Positions 62,874-64,000 of a stretch of 64,000 nt of DNA are shown one piece after another (the first letter of the stretch is position 1; the number at the start of each line of letters is the position of its first letter). The notes under the pieces were generated by a model. It worked only from the letters and a program-made list of their open reading frames with translations. It did no database searches and had not been told where the DNA came from. A program made the position numbers and the translations under genes. Source of the DNA: Pseudoalteromonas rubra (lineage in GTDB: Bacteria; Pseudomonadota; Gammaproteobacteria; Enterobacterales; Alteromonadaceae); contig NZ_AHCD03000032.1 in the NCBI RefSeq assembly GCF_000238295.3, positions 154,113 to 218,112 of the forward strand, read 5' to 3'.

Positions 62874-63760
62874 TGAAAGACAATGAAGCCAGCTCTACCG
62901 CTTTTACCGTCGCTCAGGGCCTGTTATTTGCCGCCAAAAACTCTCCACACGGAAACTTAGTCGACGAGAACGTGATTTCAGTATCACGCCAGATAATGCA
63001 GGGCAGCCTGCATGGCCGCCATAGGCTTAAACAGCTCGATAATTGGTGGTTCTGCAAATTTTCTAAATTAAAGGAGCGCCTGTTGCTGCCGGGTATTTCT
63101 CTGCATTATGTGCTGCGTAAGCGGCATATTGAGCAACTTACGCTAAATGCTATCTCAGATGGAATCACCCAAGTTGTGGTGCTAGGCGCAGGGTTTGACT
63201 CGCTATGTTGGCGTCTTCAACAAGTCCACCCTGAGGTTAACTTTATTGAAATTGATCACCCTTCCACCCAAGCTCTCAAGGTCGAGGCATTCGAAAAGGG
63301 AATTGCTCAGAGTCAGAGTATCCATTTTTTGGCTGTGGACTTTGCTCAACAAAAGTTAAATACTGCACTCGCCGAATTTAGCGCATTCAACCGAGAACGT
63401 TTAACGCTGTTTATCTGCGAGGGTGTTTTAATGTATTTAAGCGAACAGGACGTCAATCTGCTTTTTGATTCGATCCGGATATTATCTGGCAAGGACACTC
63501 AATTTATTTTTTCCACTCTGGAACCCCAGGAAAGCCCCAAAAACACGATACCTAAATTACTGTATCACCATTTGGACAAGCTGGGAGAGCCAATAGTATG
63601 GGACATAGACAGCAGCCAAATGCCAGCCTATTTAAAGTCACATGGCTGTACGCTCCACTCGGTTGCAGGCAGCCCGGAGTTAGTCGCACAGCAACTCACT
63701 GGCGGACTAAAACAAAAAATGCATCAGGGTGAATACTTAGTTCATTGTACCTTCCAGTGA
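62873..63760 (+). CDS. SAM-dependent methyltransferase, leucine carboxyl methyltransferase (LCMT/Ppm1) family
   Basis: This 295-residue class I methyltransferase has SAM motif VVVLGAGFDSLCWRLQQ, acidic loop FIEIDHPSTQALK, and FICEGVLMYLSEQDVNLLF, characteristic of the LCMT/TIGR00027 family that methylates carboxyl groups or polyketide acids. Its ATG overlaps the stop of the acyltransferase gene (TAATGA), so the two are translationally coupled. I infer that it modifies the acyltransferase product, for example as a methyl ester. Confidence 0.8.
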   Translation: MKDNEASSTAFTVAQGLLFAAKNSPHGNLVDENVISVSRQIMQGSLHGRHRLKQLDNWWFCKFSKLKERLLLPGISLHYVLRKRHIEQLTLNAISDGITQVVVLGAGFDSLCWRLQQVHPEVNFIEIDHPSTQALKVEAFEKGIAQSQSIHFLAVDFAQQKLNTALAEFSAFNRERLTLFICEGVLMYLSEQDVNLLFDSIRILSGKDTQFIFSTLEPQESPKNTIPKLLYHHLDKLGEPIVWDIDSSQMPAYLKSHGCTLHSVAGSPELVAQQLTGGLKQKMHQGEYLVHCTFQ

Positions 63761-64000
63761 GCGCACACTTTCTAGCATGATGAACCTAGATATGATTGTC
63801 AGGGTGACGAGAAACCGAAGCAACGCTTCGCAGCTATCGTGCAAAGTCGTGCTTTAGCGCGGCCTTTGCGCAAGGTGAAATGAGCTATTTTAGAGAACGC
63901 AGACCTATTCACAGCGCAAAAGAGCCCTCCACAAAGAAGTGTATCCAAAGACTGCTAGATACCAGCTTCATGGATGAATAGACAACACCGCTCTGTCTAC
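63761..64000. other. Window end without supported gene
   Basis: After the methyltransferase stop no gene is supported. A 33-codon frame (63880-63981) with AAGGTG nearby is too short and unlike any protein I know. Small hairpins (GAAGCAACGCTTC near 63817) are present. Confidence 0.4.

Noticed and set aside
63880..63981. 33-codon frame at the window end
   Set aside because: Too short, without recognisable features; the nearby AAGGTG is only 3 nt from the ATG.
1..64000. tRNA, rRNA, CRISPR arrays, prophage or intact IS
   Set aside because: No cloverleaf, regular spaced repeats, integrase or transposase was seen in reading both strands; a covariance-model scan could not be run.

Overview
The window looks like chromosome from a marine gammaproteobacterium of the Alteromonadales, most likely Pseudoalteromonas or a close relative. 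This rests on gene content and order (an yciK-rluB-scpBA-yciO-rnm block divergent from trpEGD(CF)BA, a Pla-1/cef lipoprotein lipase, a GAPDH of about 480 residues, a TonB receptor followed by a TPR-sulfotransferase) and on a palindromic element with ATACCAATTT ends. The species is an inference. I found no rRNA, tRNA, CRISPR array, phage or intact insertion sequence.

Positions 1-39500 are mostly conserved chromosome: the end of an ABC ATPase gene, sixA, sohB, a lipase, yciK, rluB, the condensin subunits scpB and scpA, yciO, RNase AM, the whole tryptophan operon, a HU-type protein, a CPBP protease, a sodium symporter, yciI, a PepSY/PhoP-like/PhoQ-like operon, an AI-2E family transporter, an epimerase, a zinc-ribbon/YeaC/DUF349 operon, an alanine-type symporter, an M14 carboxypeptidase, GAPDH, DUF2989 and MlaC-like envelope proteins, a GGDEF-EAL protein, purMN, a DUF3108 protein and a YafJ-type amidotransferase. 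The trp leader is unusual. It has two attenuators in series, each preceded by a short reading frame with three consecutive Trp codons.

Positions 39500-46700 are accessory: poorly conserved secreted or membrane proteins, long AT-rich gaps, and a TonB receptor/TPR-sulfotransferase pair. Positions 46800-53830 hold what reads as a complete trans-4-hydroxy-L-proline catabolic cluster: GntR regulator, 2-oxoglutarate semialdehyde dehydrogenase, 4-hydroxyproline epimerase and pyrroline-hydroxycarboxylate deaminase on one strand; FAD D-amino-acid dehydrogenase and an M24 X-Pro peptidase on the other. A perfect 14-bp palindrome lies in the divergent promoter. Together they could take collagen-type X-Hyp peptides to 2-oxoglutarate.

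Positions 53830-64000 are the most unusual part. They contain an orphan double-glycine, cysteine-rich peptide gene with a 13-bp inverted repeat around its promoter; a porin; a soluble aldose dehydrogenase; a 162-bp palindromic miniature element; and, 2 bp from its end, an apparently exact 1408-bp tandem duplication that left a truncated copy in front of an intact TerD-domain gene. Last comes a two-gene operon of a FeeM/LuxI-like acyltransferase fused to a CRP-like cyclic-nucleotide module, with a carboxyl-methyltransferase-family protein. That pair is the best candidate here for an undescribed signalling or small-molecule system.
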